Part shown: positions 27,401 to 35,480 of the stretch, one piece after another
Position numbering within the stretch: the stretch's first letter is position 1
How the letters are laid out: each line of letters begins with the position of its first letter
DNA from: Actinomycetota bacterium
Lineage (GTDB): Bacteria > Actinomycetota > Actinomycetes > Actinomycetales > Microbacteriaceae
Assembly (NCBI GenBank): GCA_030838475.1
Contig: JAUZFP010000084.1
Location: 23,742 to 87,741 of the forward strand
Reading direction: 5' to 3'
Length of the DNA stretch: 64,000 nt
Program-made: the position numbers and the translations under genes
Notes under the pieces: generated by a model
What the model saw: only the letters and a program-made list of their open reading frames with translations
Told to the model about the DNA's origin: nothing
Databases searched by the model: none

Positions 27401-29584
27401 ATGACCACAACTGCGTCCTCATCCCTTCGCGGCAGATCCCTTGTCATTACGATTGTCATCGCGCTCCTCGCCGCGTTCGGTTTCGTCAGTGGCAGTGCCG
27501 CGTCCGCCTGGGCAGACGGCACGGGGACGATTACCGGCACGGTGACCTCGGGCGGCACTCCGCTGTCGGGAATTCAGGTGATGCTGACTCTGCCGGGTGG
27601 TAGCTACGTGCAGTTCGCCTCCACTGCAGACGACGGGACGTACACATTTTCGGGTCTCCCCGCTGCCGGGTATCTTGCAGAGTTCACTCCCGATCTAGGT
27701 GCGCCCTACGCGCAGCAGTGGTGGAACAACCAGCCGACAGCCGCTACAGCCAACGTGATCACCCTCGCGGCGGGCGCGACGGCGGTCGCGGATGCGTCTC
27801 TGGTGAGCATCGAGGCCGACGCGACCATCTCCGGACGGGTCACGAACTCCCTGGGCAACCCGGTCGAGTTCGCCAACGTCAGCGTCTCCCCCGTGAACCA
27901 GAACCAGCTCGGCTACGGCCAGACGGCGGGTAGCGCACAGACGGATGCCGGCGGCAACTACACGGTCAGCGCCCTGCAGGCGGATACCTACACGGTTCAG
28001 TTCCTTCCCCCGTTCAACTCGAACTATGTGACCAGTTTCTGGAACGGCCAAACGGACGCGACGCTGGCAACCCAACTCGTCGTGCCGGACGGCCAAAACG
28101 TGTCGGGCATTGACGGCATCCTCGGCACAGGCGCAACGATCAGCGGGTTCGTCGACGCGGCCAGCAATCCGGGCGTGGGACTCGGCGGCGGGCAGGTATA
28201 TGCGCAGAACGCGGCCGGCACCACGATTGCCTACGGTTTCGTCGGCTTCGACGGGACGTACACGGTGCCTGGTATCCCGACCGGAACCTACACGCTCGAG
28301 TTTCAGCCGCCCTTCGAGTCGAACTACGCGCCCCAGTGGTGGCAGGGTGAGTCGAGCCTCGCCTCCGCCGACTTCTTCTCGATGGACGCCGGCTCCGCAC
28401 TGACCGGTTACAACGCCGATCTGACGCAGGCTGCAAGCATCAGCGGCACTCTGACGGCGGCAGGATCCCCGGCGGGATCGCTCGAGGGTGGAAGCGTCTA
28501 CGCGTTCAGCACGACGGGTGACGGTTCCGGGAACACCGGATTCGTGGCCGCCGACGGGACTTACACGATTCCGGGGCTCGCGCCGGGAAGCTACACTGTC
28601 GACTTCCAGGCGCCATTCGGCGATTTGCATGCAGAGCAGTGGTGGCACAACGCATCGTCGCCCGGCGCATCGACTCCGATCACCCTCACGACCGGCGAGG
28701 CGCTGACCGGCATCGACGCCGTGCTGGGCGCCGGCGGAACGATCTCGGGAACGGTGCAGGGCAAGTCCGCCAATGGTTCGCTGTTCCCCGCCCAGAATGC
28801 CAACGTCTCGGTCTACACAACCGATGGAGTGTTGGATTCCGCCTTCGCCTACGCCGACGACTCAGGAGCATTCACGATCTCCAATCTTCCAGCCGGCTCC
28901 TACCTGCTTTACTTCGAGCCGCAGGGGGACACGACCGACTTCATCCCGCAGTGGTGGAAGAACAAGGCGACCGAAGCAACGGCGACTCCGATCACCATCC
29001 ACGCCGGGCAGACGAAGGCCAACATCAACGTCGTCCTTGCCAACTCGACGCTGAAGGCGACGACGCCGAGGATCTCGGGTGCGGCAAAGGTCGGCCACAC
29101 CCTGACCGCCAAACCGGGTAAGTGGGGACCGGGAACGGTGACCTTCACCTACCAGTGGTCGCGCAGCGGGACGGCGATCGCCGGTGCGACGGGGTCGACT
29201 TATGTGCCGACCAACGCTGATGCGGCATCCACGCTTGGGGTCACGGTGACCGGGTCGGAGTCTGGGTACACGACGCAGTCGCTGAGCAGCGCGAGCACCA
29301 CCGCCGTCACGGGCGGAACAGTCACTTCGGCGGTGCCGACGCTCACCGGAACCACCACGCACGGCTCGATCCTGACCGTCGCCGCCGGCACGTGGGGGCC
29401 GGGGACGGTTGCCCTGACCTATAAGTGGTTCCGCGGTTCGAACCGGATCGTGGGCGCGACCGCCTCGACCTACACTTTGGTCACCGCGGACATCGGGAAG
29501 ACCATCACGGTCAAGGTCACGGGCGCCGAAACGGGCTTCACGACGGCGACGGTGGCGAGCGCTCCGACGCCGGTCATCCACTAG
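27401..29584 (+). CDS. Secreted protein with repeated Cna-B/carboxypeptidase-regulatory-like domains
   Basis: A 727-residue protein. A signal peptide (about residues 12-40, ending near SAWADG) is followed by about five beta-sandwich repeats of roughly 105 residues. Most begin with T-I-S/T-G-x-V/L, contain G-x-Y-T-x-x-x-L/I and a Q-W-W-x-N-like motif. The last 175 residues are two Ig-like domains with KWGPGTVTFTYQW-type motifs. No sortase motif or C-terminal helix is present, so it is released or held non-covalently. The ligand is unknown; adhesion or polysaccharide binding is possible. Confidence 0.82.
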   Translation: MTTTASSSLRGRSLVITIVIALLAAFGFVSGSAASAWADGTGTITGTVTSGGTPLSGIQVMLTLPGGSYVQFASTADDGTYTFSGLPAAGYLAEFTPDLGAPYAQQWWNNQPTAATANVITLAAGATAVADASLVSIEADATISGRVTNSLGNPVEFANVSVSPVNQNQLGYGQTAGSAQTDAGGNYTVSALQADTYTVQFLPPFNSNYVTSFWNGQTDATLATQLVVPDGQNVSGIDGILGTGATISGFVDAASNPGVGLGGGQVYAQNAAGTTIAYGFVGFDGTYTVPGIPTGTYTLEFQPPFESNYAPQWWQGESSLASADFFSMDAGSALTGYNADLTQAASISGTLTAAGSPAGSLEGGSVYAFSTTGDGSGNTGFVAADGTYTIPGLAPGSYTVDFQAPFGDLHAEQWWHNASSPGASTPITLTTGEALTGIDAVLGAGGTISGTVQGKSANGSLFPAQNANVSVYTTDGVLDSAFAYADDSGAFTISNLPAGSYLLYFEPQGDTTDFIPQWWKNKATEATATPITIHAGQTKANINVVLANSTLKATTPRISGAAKVGHTLTAKPGKWGPGTVTFTYQWSRSGTAIAGATGSTYVPTNADAASTLGVTVTGSESGYTTQSLSSASTTAVTGGTVTSAVPTLTGTTTHGSILTVAAGTWGPGTVALTYKWFRGSNRIVGATASTYTLVTADIGKTITVKVTGAETGFTTATVASAPTPVIH

Positions 29585-29613
29585 TCGGGCCACGCACGCC
29601 GGGAATAACTAGG

Positions 29614-29637
29614 CAGGCAAACTACACAGTTTGCCTG
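29614..29637. promoter_or_regulatory. Operator palindrome before the MarR gene
   Basis: A perfect ten-base inverted repeat, CAGGCAAACT and AGTTTGCCTG, with a four-base ACAC centre. It lies 10 to 33 bases before a TAGGGT -10 hexamer (29647-29652), across the -35 position. This is where a MarR dimer would block RNA polymerase. Autoregulation by the adjacent regulator is inferred. Confidence 0.75.
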
Positions 29638-29658
29638 AGCATCTGCTAGGGTCGAAGG

Positions 29659-30111
29659 ATGAACGCGACCGCCGCCGAGTTGGATGACGCCCGGTTGCTG
29701 GCGACGGCATCCGAGCTGCGCGTGCTCGTCGCGAAGCTCCGTCGCCGCCTTGCGGACCAGGCCAGTCCGGGCGACTTCACGCCGTCCCAGGCCGCCGTCC
29801 TGACCCGGTTACTGTCGGAGGGCCCCGCGACCCTGACCACGTTGGCGAAAGCGGAGGCGATGCGCCCGCAGTCCATGAGCGCAATCATCTCCGCGCTCCA
29901 GGCCGGCGGCGTGGTCGAGGGCAGGCCGGACCCCGCGGACGGCCGTCAGACCATCCTCGCTCTCACCGATGCGGCTCGCGAGCGCGTCGAACGAGCGCGC
30001 GTGATCAAGAACGACTGGTTGTTTCACAGCATTCGAGCCAAGTACACGCCGGCCGAGCAGGCGGAGCTGACCAGAAGCGTCGAGCTCCTCCAACGACTGC
30101 TCGAGCCATAG
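29659..30111 (+). CDS. MarR family transcriptional regulator
   Basis: A 150-residue winged-helix regulator. The helix-turn-helix spans about residues 55-80 (TLTTLAKAEAMRPQSMSAIISAL) and the wing contains RPDPADGRQT, the usual MarR wing motif. TAGGGT lies six bases before the ATG, which suggests a leaderless mRNA. It heads an operon with a hydrolase and an MFS exporter and has a strong palindrome in its promoter. The inducer is probably a small aromatic or drug-like compound. Confidence 0.9.
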   Translation: MNATAAELDDARLLATASELRVLVAKLRRRLADQASPGDFTPSQAAVLTRLLSEGPATLTTLAKAEAMRPQSMSAIISALQAGGVVEGRPDPADGRQTILALTDAARERVERARVIKNDWLFHSIRAKYTPAEQAELTRSVELLQRLLEP

Positions 30112-30142
30112 ATTTCGTCCAACCAATCCAGAAGGAACTTTC

Positions 30143-30709
30143 GTGACCCTTACCACCCTCGACCCGCAGACCGCGCTCGTCGTCATCGACCTGCAGCAGG
30201 GAGTCGTCGGGCTGCCGACCGCCCACCCGACAGAAACGGTGGTGACGAATTCCGGTGCGCTCGCCGAGGCGTTCCGCGGCTACGGTCTGCCGGTCGTCCT
30301 GGTTAACGTGACCGGTGCGCCCGCTGGCCGTACCGAGCGATCGGCGGCCGCCGGTGCGGCACGACCGGAGGGGTGGGAGATTCTCGTCCCCGAATTGAAC
30401 CAGCAGCCGGGCGATCACCTGGTGACGAAGCGAACGCGAGGCGCATTCACGGGCACCGACCTCGAGCAGTACCTCAGGGACAATGGCGTGACCCAGATCG
30501 TCGTGGCCGGCATCGCGACCGGATCGGGCGTCGAGTCCACGGCCCGTCACGCCCACGAACTCGGCTTCAACGTCACGCTCGCGACCGACGCTATGACCGA
30601 CATGAGCGCGGAGGTGCACGAGAATAGCGTGCTCCGCATCTTCCCCGGGATTGGCGAGACCGGGACCACCGGCGAGATCCTGGACCTGCTCGCCTCCACT
30701 CGCGCGTGA
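30143..30709 (+). CDS. Isochorismatase-like hydrolase lacking the catalytic cysteine
   Basis: A 188-residue cysteine-hydrolase-fold protein. The Asp (VVIDLQQG) and Lys (VTKRTRGAF) of the catalytic triad are present. The usual T-x-x-C-V-x-x-T-A-R motif reads ATGSGVESTAR, with Gly in place of Cys. A subfamily with this change is known to me, but its activity is unclear. GTG start with AGAAGGA upstream; the end overlaps the MFS gene. It may process the compound exported by that transporter. Confidence 0.82.
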   Translation: MTLTTLDPQTALVVIDLQQGVVGLPTAHPTETVVTNSGALAEAFRGYGLPVVLVNVTGAPAGRTERSAAAGAARPEGWEILVPELNQQPGDHLVTKRTRGAFTGTDLEQYLRDNGVTQIVVAGIATGSGVESTARHAHELGFNVTLATDAMTDMSAEVHENSVLRIFPGIGETGTTGEILDLLASTRA

Positions 30710-32121
30710 CCGGGGAAGTAGCCGCAGAGGTTCCGTCCCCCGCCCCCAAACCGTTCGGCTGGCGATTCACCAGCCCACTGCTCCTCGGATCGACGCTCAA
30801 CCCGATCAACAGCTCGATGCTGGCGACCGGCCTTGTCGGCATCGGCATCGACTTTCACCTCGGCCCCGGCAAGACGGCCAGCCTCATCTCGGTGCTGTAC
30901 CTCTGCAGCGCGATCGCCCAACCGACGATGGGAAAGCTCTCCACCCTGTTCGGACCGAGGCGCGTGTTCCAGGCCGGCATCCTGATTCTGCTGCTCGCCG
31001 GCGTTGTCGGCACCCTCGCGCCCGCGTTCGGATTTCTCCTGGTCTCGCGCGCCCTCATTGGGATCGGGTCGTCGGCGGCCTACCCCACGGCGATGGCGCT
31101 GGTGCGAAAGCGGGCGGACAGCGTCGGGATCGGGGTCCCGAGCCGGGTACTCGGCAACTTCTCCATCGCGGCGCAGGTCACCGTGGTCATCGGGCTCCCG
31201 CTCGGCGGAATTCTGGTCGGCGTGTGGGGCTGGCGGGCGCTGTTCTTCATCAACGTGCCTCTCGCGATCATCGTCTTCGTCCTCACCAGCCTCGGAGTCG
31301 CCAGGGACGAACCCATCGCGGCGGAGGTACGGCGAAACGTGCTCAGGGCCGTGGATGTCCCCGGCATCCTGCTGTTCGCCGGGACGGTGACGAGCCTGCT
31401 GGTATTCCTCGCTGACCTGACGTCGCCGATCTGGTGGCTGGTGCCCGTCTTCGTTGTGTTGCTCGCGGCCCTGCTGCTCTGGGAGCGGCGAGTCTCAAGC
31501 CCCCTCCTCGACGTGCGGATGCTCGCACGCAACCGCCCCCTCCAGCGCACGTACCTGCGGCAGGTGCTCGTCGGCCTTGGCAGCTACTCGGCCCTCTACG
31601 GGACGAGCCAGTGGATGGAGCAGAGCGCGAAACTGAGCGCGCTCCAGGTCGGACTCATCCTGATTCCGTTTTCGGCGGTCGGCATCATTCTCGCGAGGGT
31701 CGTGTCGGGTCGCGGCTGGATCCGCGGCCCCCTGACGATCACGGGTATTTCTCTCGTCGCCACGGCCGGGATCGCCCTGATCCTGACCCACCAGTCGCCG
31801 ATCTGGCTGTTGGTCGTGATGACTCTGCTATTCGGAATTACCAATGGGCTCGCCAGCTTCGCGAACCAGGCCACCCTGTATCTGCAGGCGCCGGCCCCAG
31901 AGATCGCGGTCGCATCCGGCCTCTATCGAACGTCGAACTATGTTGGCGCGATCTTCTCATCGAGCCTGATCGGCATCACGTTCGGCAAGGCGGCAACGGA
32001 TGCCGGACTCCACACCCTCGCGTGGGTGCTGGTGGGAATCGGTGTCGTCCTCGTGCTTCTCGTGGTACTGGATCACAGCCTCCCCCGCAACGCGAACGGC
32101 CCAGCTTCCGCGGCGAGCTAG
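30706..32121 (+). CDS. MFS efflux transporter
   Basis: A 471-residue transporter with 12 to 14 helices. The layout, with a central LxLLLWERR stretch and RTYLRQVL, resembles DHA2-type drug exporters. GTG start in a GTGA overlap with the hydrolase gene. With the MarR regulator it forms a typical efflux/detoxification operon. The stop shares CTAG with the convergent EamA gene. Confidence 0.85.
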   Translation: MTGEVAAEVPSPAPKPFGWRFTSPLLLGSTLNPINSSMLATGLVGIGIDFHLGPGKTASLISVLYLCSAIAQPTMGKLSTLFGPRRVFQAGILILLLAGVVGTLAPAFGFLLVSRALIGIGSSAAYPTAMALVRKRADSVGIGVPSRVLGNFSIAAQVTVVIGLPLGGILVGVWGWRALFFINVPLAIIVFVLTSLGVARDEPIAAEVRRNVLRAVDVPGILLFAGTVTSLLVFLADLTSPIWWLVPVFVVLLAALLLWERRVSSPLLDVRMLARNRPLQRTYLRQVLVGLGSYSALYGTSQWMEQSAKLSALQVGLILIPFSAVGIILARVVSGRGWIRGPLTITGISLVATAGIALILTHQSPIWLLVVMTLLFGITNGLASFANQATLYLQAPAPEIAVASGLYRTSNYVGAIFSSSLIGITFGKAATDAGLHTLAWVLVGIGVVLVLLVVLDHSLPRNANGPASAAS

Positions 32122-33041
32122 TCGCTAAGGCTCCCGATCGGTTCGGGAAGGATCACGGGTGCGATTCGCGTGCCCGAGGTGCCGGAGCCGCGCCTCGTGA
32201 CCAGCCACGAGCCCGCAATTACCAGGACGAAGCCCACTATCGTCCAGACCGTCACCTGTTCGCTGAGCAGGGCGGCGCCCACGATGATGGCCACGGCCGG
32301 GTTCAGATAGGTGATCGCTGTGGCTCGTACGGGACCAACCTCGGCGATCAGCGCGAAGAGGATGACGAAGGCGACCGCGCTGCACACGACCGCGAGGATG
32401 AGCACCGAGGCAATAACGGGGACCGACGGGACCTTCGTCGGCCAGCTGTGGGTCAGGAAGACGGCCGGCGCGTAGACGACGGCCGTGATCCCGAGAGACA
32501 GGCCGGCGAGTCCGATTCCGGGAACTCCCCCCAGCCACTTGGCCACGATGATGGGGGCGGTCGCGTAGCCGACGACCGTGACCGCGATCTGGGCGACGGC
32601 GATGAGGTCGGAGCCGGCGACATCGAAACCGACCAGTGCCGCGACACCCAGCATGCCGACCAGGATGCCAATCCAGTTGATCAGGGTGAACCGCTCGGAG
32701 CGGCGCAGCACGAAGGCCGCTCCGACGCTGACCAGGGGAACCGCGGCAAGAAGCAGGCCCGCGGTCGAGCTGGGCAGGCGCTGCTCGGCCGTGGTCAGGA
32801 AGAACCACGGCAGGATGATTTCGATCGCCGTGTACGCGAGCAGGGGTCTCCAGTGAACGAGCACGGCACGCAGCTCGCCTCGTCCGGCCGCCAGCGGGAT
32901 CAGGATGACGGCACCGATCGCCGCCCTGGAGAGCACGATCATCTCCGGCGAGAGCTCAGCAACCGCGATCTTGATGAGGGCGTACGGGATGCCCCAGGCG
33001 ACTCCGAGAACAAGGAACAGGATTAGGCCGCGGCGAGTCAC
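32118..33041 (-). CDS. EamA/DMT family transporter
   Basis: About 307 residues with ten hydrophobic helices in two EamA repeats (about 1-135 and 145-290). The DMT family exports amino acids or other metabolites; the substrate is unknown. The GTG at 33041 has AGAGGA seven bases upstream and is preferred over the ATG at 33059. It converges on the MFS gene and shares CTAG with it. Confidence 0.85.
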   Translation of the reverse strand: MTRRGLILFLVLGVAWGIPYALIKIAVAELSPEMIVLSRAAIGAVILIPLAAGRGELRAVLVHWRPLLAYTAIEIILPWFFLTTAEQRLPSSTAGLLLAAVPLVSVGAAFVLRRSERFTLINWIGILVGMLGVAALVGFDVAGSDLIAVAQIAVTVVGYATAPIIVAKWLGGVPGIGLAGLSLGITAVVYAPAVFLTHSWPTKVPSVPVIASVLILAVVCSAVAFVILFALIAEVGPVRATAITYLNPAVAIIVGAALLSEQVTVWTIVGFVLVIAGSWLVTRRGSGTSGTRIAPVILPEPIGSLSD

Positions 33042-33085
33042 GTGATCATCCTCTCGCATGCCAGTGACCGAGATACCATCGCTAA

Positions 33086-33715
33086 ATGGCGGACCGCACC
33101 AATCGACTCGAGGGCACCCTCGCGTCGTGGAACCCCGATCGGGGCTTTGGGTTCATAACGCCGGACAGCGGTGGCCCGCAGGTGTTCGTTCACGTTCGGG
33201 CCTTCCCGCAGGGATCGGTGACGCCGACGGTCGGCGCGAAGCTCGGCTACGAGGTCGAAGTGACGGCGGACGGCAAGACGCGGGCACGATACGTTCGCGT
33301 CGCCGGCAGTCCGGCAATCCAGACCTATGGCCGCGTGCGGCGTAACATCCTGAGCTATCTTCCGATCGCGCTGTTCGCGGTGCTGTACGTCGTCGTCGAG
33401 TTCATCTGGCACCCGCCCTACTGGGTCCTGATCGTGTATCTGGGGACTAGCCTCCTGTGCATCCTCATTTACTCGGCGGACAAGTCCGCGGCCGCGGAGG
33501 GGCGATGGCGGGTGAGTGAGAGCGCGCTGCTCCTGCTCGGCCTCGCGGGAGGCTGGCCGGGCGCGATCATCGCCCAACGCCTGCTCCACCACAAGACCAA
33601 GAAGCGCAGTTTCCAGGCCGCGTTTGCCGGAAGTGTCGTGGTCAACATCCTGGCGTTCGTCATCCTGACCTCTCCGTTCCCGGCCTGGCTGGCCAGGATC
33701 GCGCAGGCAACCTGA
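33086..33715 (+). CDS. Cold-shock domain protein with DUF1294 membrane domain
   Basis: A 209-residue fusion. Residues about 7-72 form a cold-shock OB-fold (RGFGFITPD and VFVHVRAF match RNP1/RNP2). Residues about 85-205 form a four-helix DUF1294 domain with a D-K-S and a GGWPGAI motif. It may bind RNA at the membrane; the function is unknown. TACCAT ends six bases before the ATG (leaderless pattern). Confidence 0.88.
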   Translation: MADRTNRLEGTLASWNPDRGFGFITPDSGGPQVFVHVRAFPQGSVTPTVGAKLGYEVEVTADGKTRARYVRVAGSPAIQTYGRVRRNILSYLPIALFAVLYVVVEFIWHPPYWVLIVYLGTSLLCILIYSADKSAAAEGRWRVSESALLLLGLAGGWPGAIIAQRLLHHKTKKRSFQAAFAGSVVVNILAFVILTSPFPAWLARIAQAT

Positions 33716-33723
33716 ATGGGGGG

Positions 33724-34215
33724 ATGGCGATGGAGATTCGAGAATTCACCGATAGCGACTGGCCCGCGGTCTGGGCGATCTACCAGGCCGTCGTGAACGC
33801 GGGCGAGACGTACACCTACGACCCGGCGTGGACCGAGGATCACGCGAGGGAGGTTTGGGTCGAGCCGACACCGGGGCGCACCTTCGTGGCCATCGAGTCG
33901 GGGCGTGTCGTCGGAACGGCGCACGTCGGGCCCAACAAACCGGGGCGCGGATCGCACGTCGCCACGGCGAGTTTCATGGTGGACCCAGAGGCGCGGGGTC
34001 TCGGGGTGGGCCGCACCATGGGGACCCACATTCTCGATGTCGCCCGGGCGGACGGCTACCACTCGATGCAGTTCAATGCGGTAGTCGAATCGAATACCCG
34101 GGCGGTTCGACTGTGGCAGGAGCTCGGTTTCGACATCATCGGAACGGTGCCGGAGGCATTCGAACATCCGACCCTCGGCAGGGTCGGATTGCACATCATG
34201 TACCAGCGACTCTGA
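33724..34215 (+). CDS. GNAT family N-acetyltransferase
   Basis: A 163-residue acetyltransferase. The acetyl-CoA loop reads EARGLGVGRTMG, and the C-terminal VESNTRAVRLWQELGF is typical of Pat/phosphinothricin-type GNATs. The acceptor may be a small amine or amino acid. A second in-frame ATG at 33730 has the better ribosome site (GGGGGA) and could be the true start. Confidence 0.85.
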   Translation: MAMEIREFTDSDWPAVWAIYQAVVNAGETYTYDPAWTEDHAREVWVEPTPGRTFVAIESGRVVGTAHVGPNKPGRGSHVATASFMVDPEARGLGVGRTMGTHILDVARADGYHSMQFNAVVESNTRAVRLWQELGFDIIGTVPEAFEHPTLGRVGLHIMYQRL

Positions 34216-34276
34216 CCGACGATTCGCGCCGAGGGCTTCCGGTTGCGCGTTCATCTTGATACGACACAATGAGACC

Positions 34277-34576
34277 ATGTCCAAGAAGATCGATTCCGCG
34301 CTGAAGGACCTGATCAAGGCGCTCAAGAAGCACGCGGATGTCGCCAGCGAGCGACACATCTCCCTGAAGCGGTCGCAGCGCGCGACCGCGAAAGTGCGTG
34401 TAGCAGCCACCGCGTACGCCGCCGCCGTCCACGCGAAGAGTGGCCTGGGCAACCCGTTCGACGAGGTCATCGACCCCGCCCTGGACGACGAAACGCTCGA
34501 ATCACTGTCGGCGGAACGTGACGCCATTGCGCGCTCGCTGACCTCCGAAGTTCCCATCCAGTCCGCCGCGCTGTAG
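34277..34576 (+). CDS. Hypothetical helical protein
   Basis: A 99-residue protein, lysine-rich at the N-terminus (MSKKIDSALKDLIKALKKH), alanine-rich in the middle and acidic near the end. It is predicted to be all helical, with no signal peptide or known domain. A CACAAT hexamer ends six bases before the ATG, close to a leaderless -10. I do not recognise the family. Confidence 0.6.
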   Translation: MSKKIDSALKDLIKALKKHADVASERHISLKRSQRATAKVRVAATAYAAAVHAKSGLGNPFDEVIDPALDDETLESLSAERDAIARSLTSEVPIQSAAL

Positions 34577-34641
34577 GTCTTTTCCCCCCGCGAAATGTCG
34601 GTGGCGCCGCCTATTCTGCAATTGGGCGCGACACGCCGAAA

Positions 34642-34690
34642 ACACTAGATGTAGTGGAATGACAAACGTGTCATTCCGGTTATATAGTGG
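34642..34690 (+). promoter_or_regulatory. Promoter with NrdR-like boxes and a central palindrome
   Basis: ACACTAGATGTAGTGG (34642-34657) matches 13 of 16 positions of the NrdR box consensus as I recall it. A second box at 34675-34690 matches its right half (TTATATAGTG), 33 bases away, a spacing of three helical turns. Between them is a perfect nine-base inverted repeat, GGAATGACA/TGTCATTCC (34656-34677). ATGACA (34659-34664) with TATATA or TATAGT (from 34681) is a good -35/-10 pair. NrdR control is inference; no nrd gene follows. Confidence 0.55.
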
Positions 34691-34714
34691 GAACTCACTT
34701 CGCACTGCATACTC

Positions 34715-34760
34715 TGTTTCTTGGACGCACTGTGTTTCTTGGACACTGTGTTTCTTGGAC
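34715..34760 (+). repeat. Three direct repeats of TGTTTCTTGGAC in a leader
   Basis: Identical 12-base repeats start at 34715, 34733 and 34749 (steps of 18 and 16 bases). They lie between the promoter at 34642-34690 and the small ORF at 34836, in the predicted transcribed leader. They may be protein or RNA binding sites. Confidence 0.7.
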
Positions 34761-34835
34761 AGGCAGGGCGGGGCCGCATCGAACGGGGCTCATCCCGGGC
34801 GATGCCATCAAATTTTGTACGGATTGGAAGTACTC

Positions 34836-34919
34836 ATGGAAAACGACAGCGAAACGGTAGGCGGCTACGCAGTACCCGTCGACCCGATGGACATGCTGCA
34901 GTGCGATAGCTGCCAGTAA
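34836..34919 (+). CDS. 27-residue peptide ending in a CxxC motif
   Basis: The ORF reads MENDSETVGGYAVPVDPM and ends DMLQCDSCQ. A GGAAG ribosome site lies five bases before the ATG. It has its own promoter about 150 bases upstream and a strong terminator 20 bases after the stop, so it appears to be a single-gene transcript of about 280 bases. The C-terminal CxxC resembles the redox tail of class Ib ribonucleotide reductase (NrdE) or a small metal-binding site; both are inference. No modifying enzymes are nearby, so a RiPP is unlikely. Confidence 0.55.
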   Translation: MENDSETVGGYAVPVDPMDMLQCDSCQ

Positions 34920-34938
34920 GGTCCCACCAGAACACACG

Positions 34939-34977
34939 AAACCCCCGGCAGGCCGACGACGGCCAGCCGGGGGTTTT
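34939..34977 (+). terminator. Strong intrinsic terminator
   Basis: Ten-base perfect arms AAACCCCCGG (34939-34948) and CCGGGGGTTT (34967-34976), with an inner GGCC/GGCC pairing, are followed by TTTTG. This is the clearest rho-independent terminator in the window. It ends the small peptide transcript before the dehydratase genes. Confidence 0.85.
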
Positions 34978-35033
34978 GCTTTGCGTTCGGGGGGAGCCGT
35001 GGCGACCGCACCTCCCGGAACTAAGCTGGCGGG

Positions 35034-35480
35034 GTGCCAGTGAACCCCGAGCTCCAGGGACGAGAATTCCCGCCAACAGAGCCCTACCTCGTCGGCAGGG
35101 AGAAGGTGCGCGAGTTCGCATCCGCGGTATTTTCCACGAGCCCACTCAACTTCGATCCTGCCGCAGCCGCGGAGGCCGGCTACCCGGATGTCGTCGCACC
35201 GCCCACGTTTGCGGTCGTGGTACAGGAGCGCACGCTCGCCCAGTTGCTGGCGGCGCCGGATGCGGGCATCGACTTCTCCCGAGTCGTCCACGGCGACCAG
35301 CGCTTCACCTACACGCGCCCGATCGTCGCCGGTGATGAGCTCACGGCGCGCCTCACGGTCTCGAGCGTCAAGACGCTCGGTCCCCACAGCATGGTCACCG
35401 CGGAGTCGGCGATCACGGATGCGAGTGGGCAGCACGTCGTGACCGCAATCTCGACTCTCGTTGTCAGGGGCGACGAGTGA
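35034..35480 (+). CDS. FAS1-like/MaoC-family dehydratase, first subunit
   Basis: A 148-residue hot-dog-fold protein. The start (NPELQGREFPPTEPYLVGREKV) and FDPAAAAEAGYPDVVAPPTF are typical of the non-catalytic partner (HadA/HadC-like) of heteromeric MaoC dehydratases. It overlaps the catalytic subunit gene by GTGA. The pair probably hydrates or dehydrates an enoyl-thioester. TAAGCT lies six bases before the first GTG; a second GTG at 35040 is possible. Confidence 0.85.
   Translation: MPVNPELQGREFPPTEPYLVGREKVREFASAVFSTSPLNFDPAAAAEAGYPDVVAPPTFAVVVQERTLAQLLAAPDAGIDFSRVVHGDQRFTYTRPIVAGDELTARLTVSSVKTLGPHSMVTAESAITDASGQHVVTAISTLVVRGDE

Noticed and set aside
34715..34760. Short CRISPR-like array
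   Set aside because: Only three 12-base repeats with 4-6 base gaps and no cas genes. It fits direct repeats in a leader, not CRISPR.
34836..34919. RiPP precursor or mycofactocin-like peptide
   Set aside because: No radical-SAM, YcaO, cyclase or export genes are nearby, and the C-terminus does not match known precursor cores.
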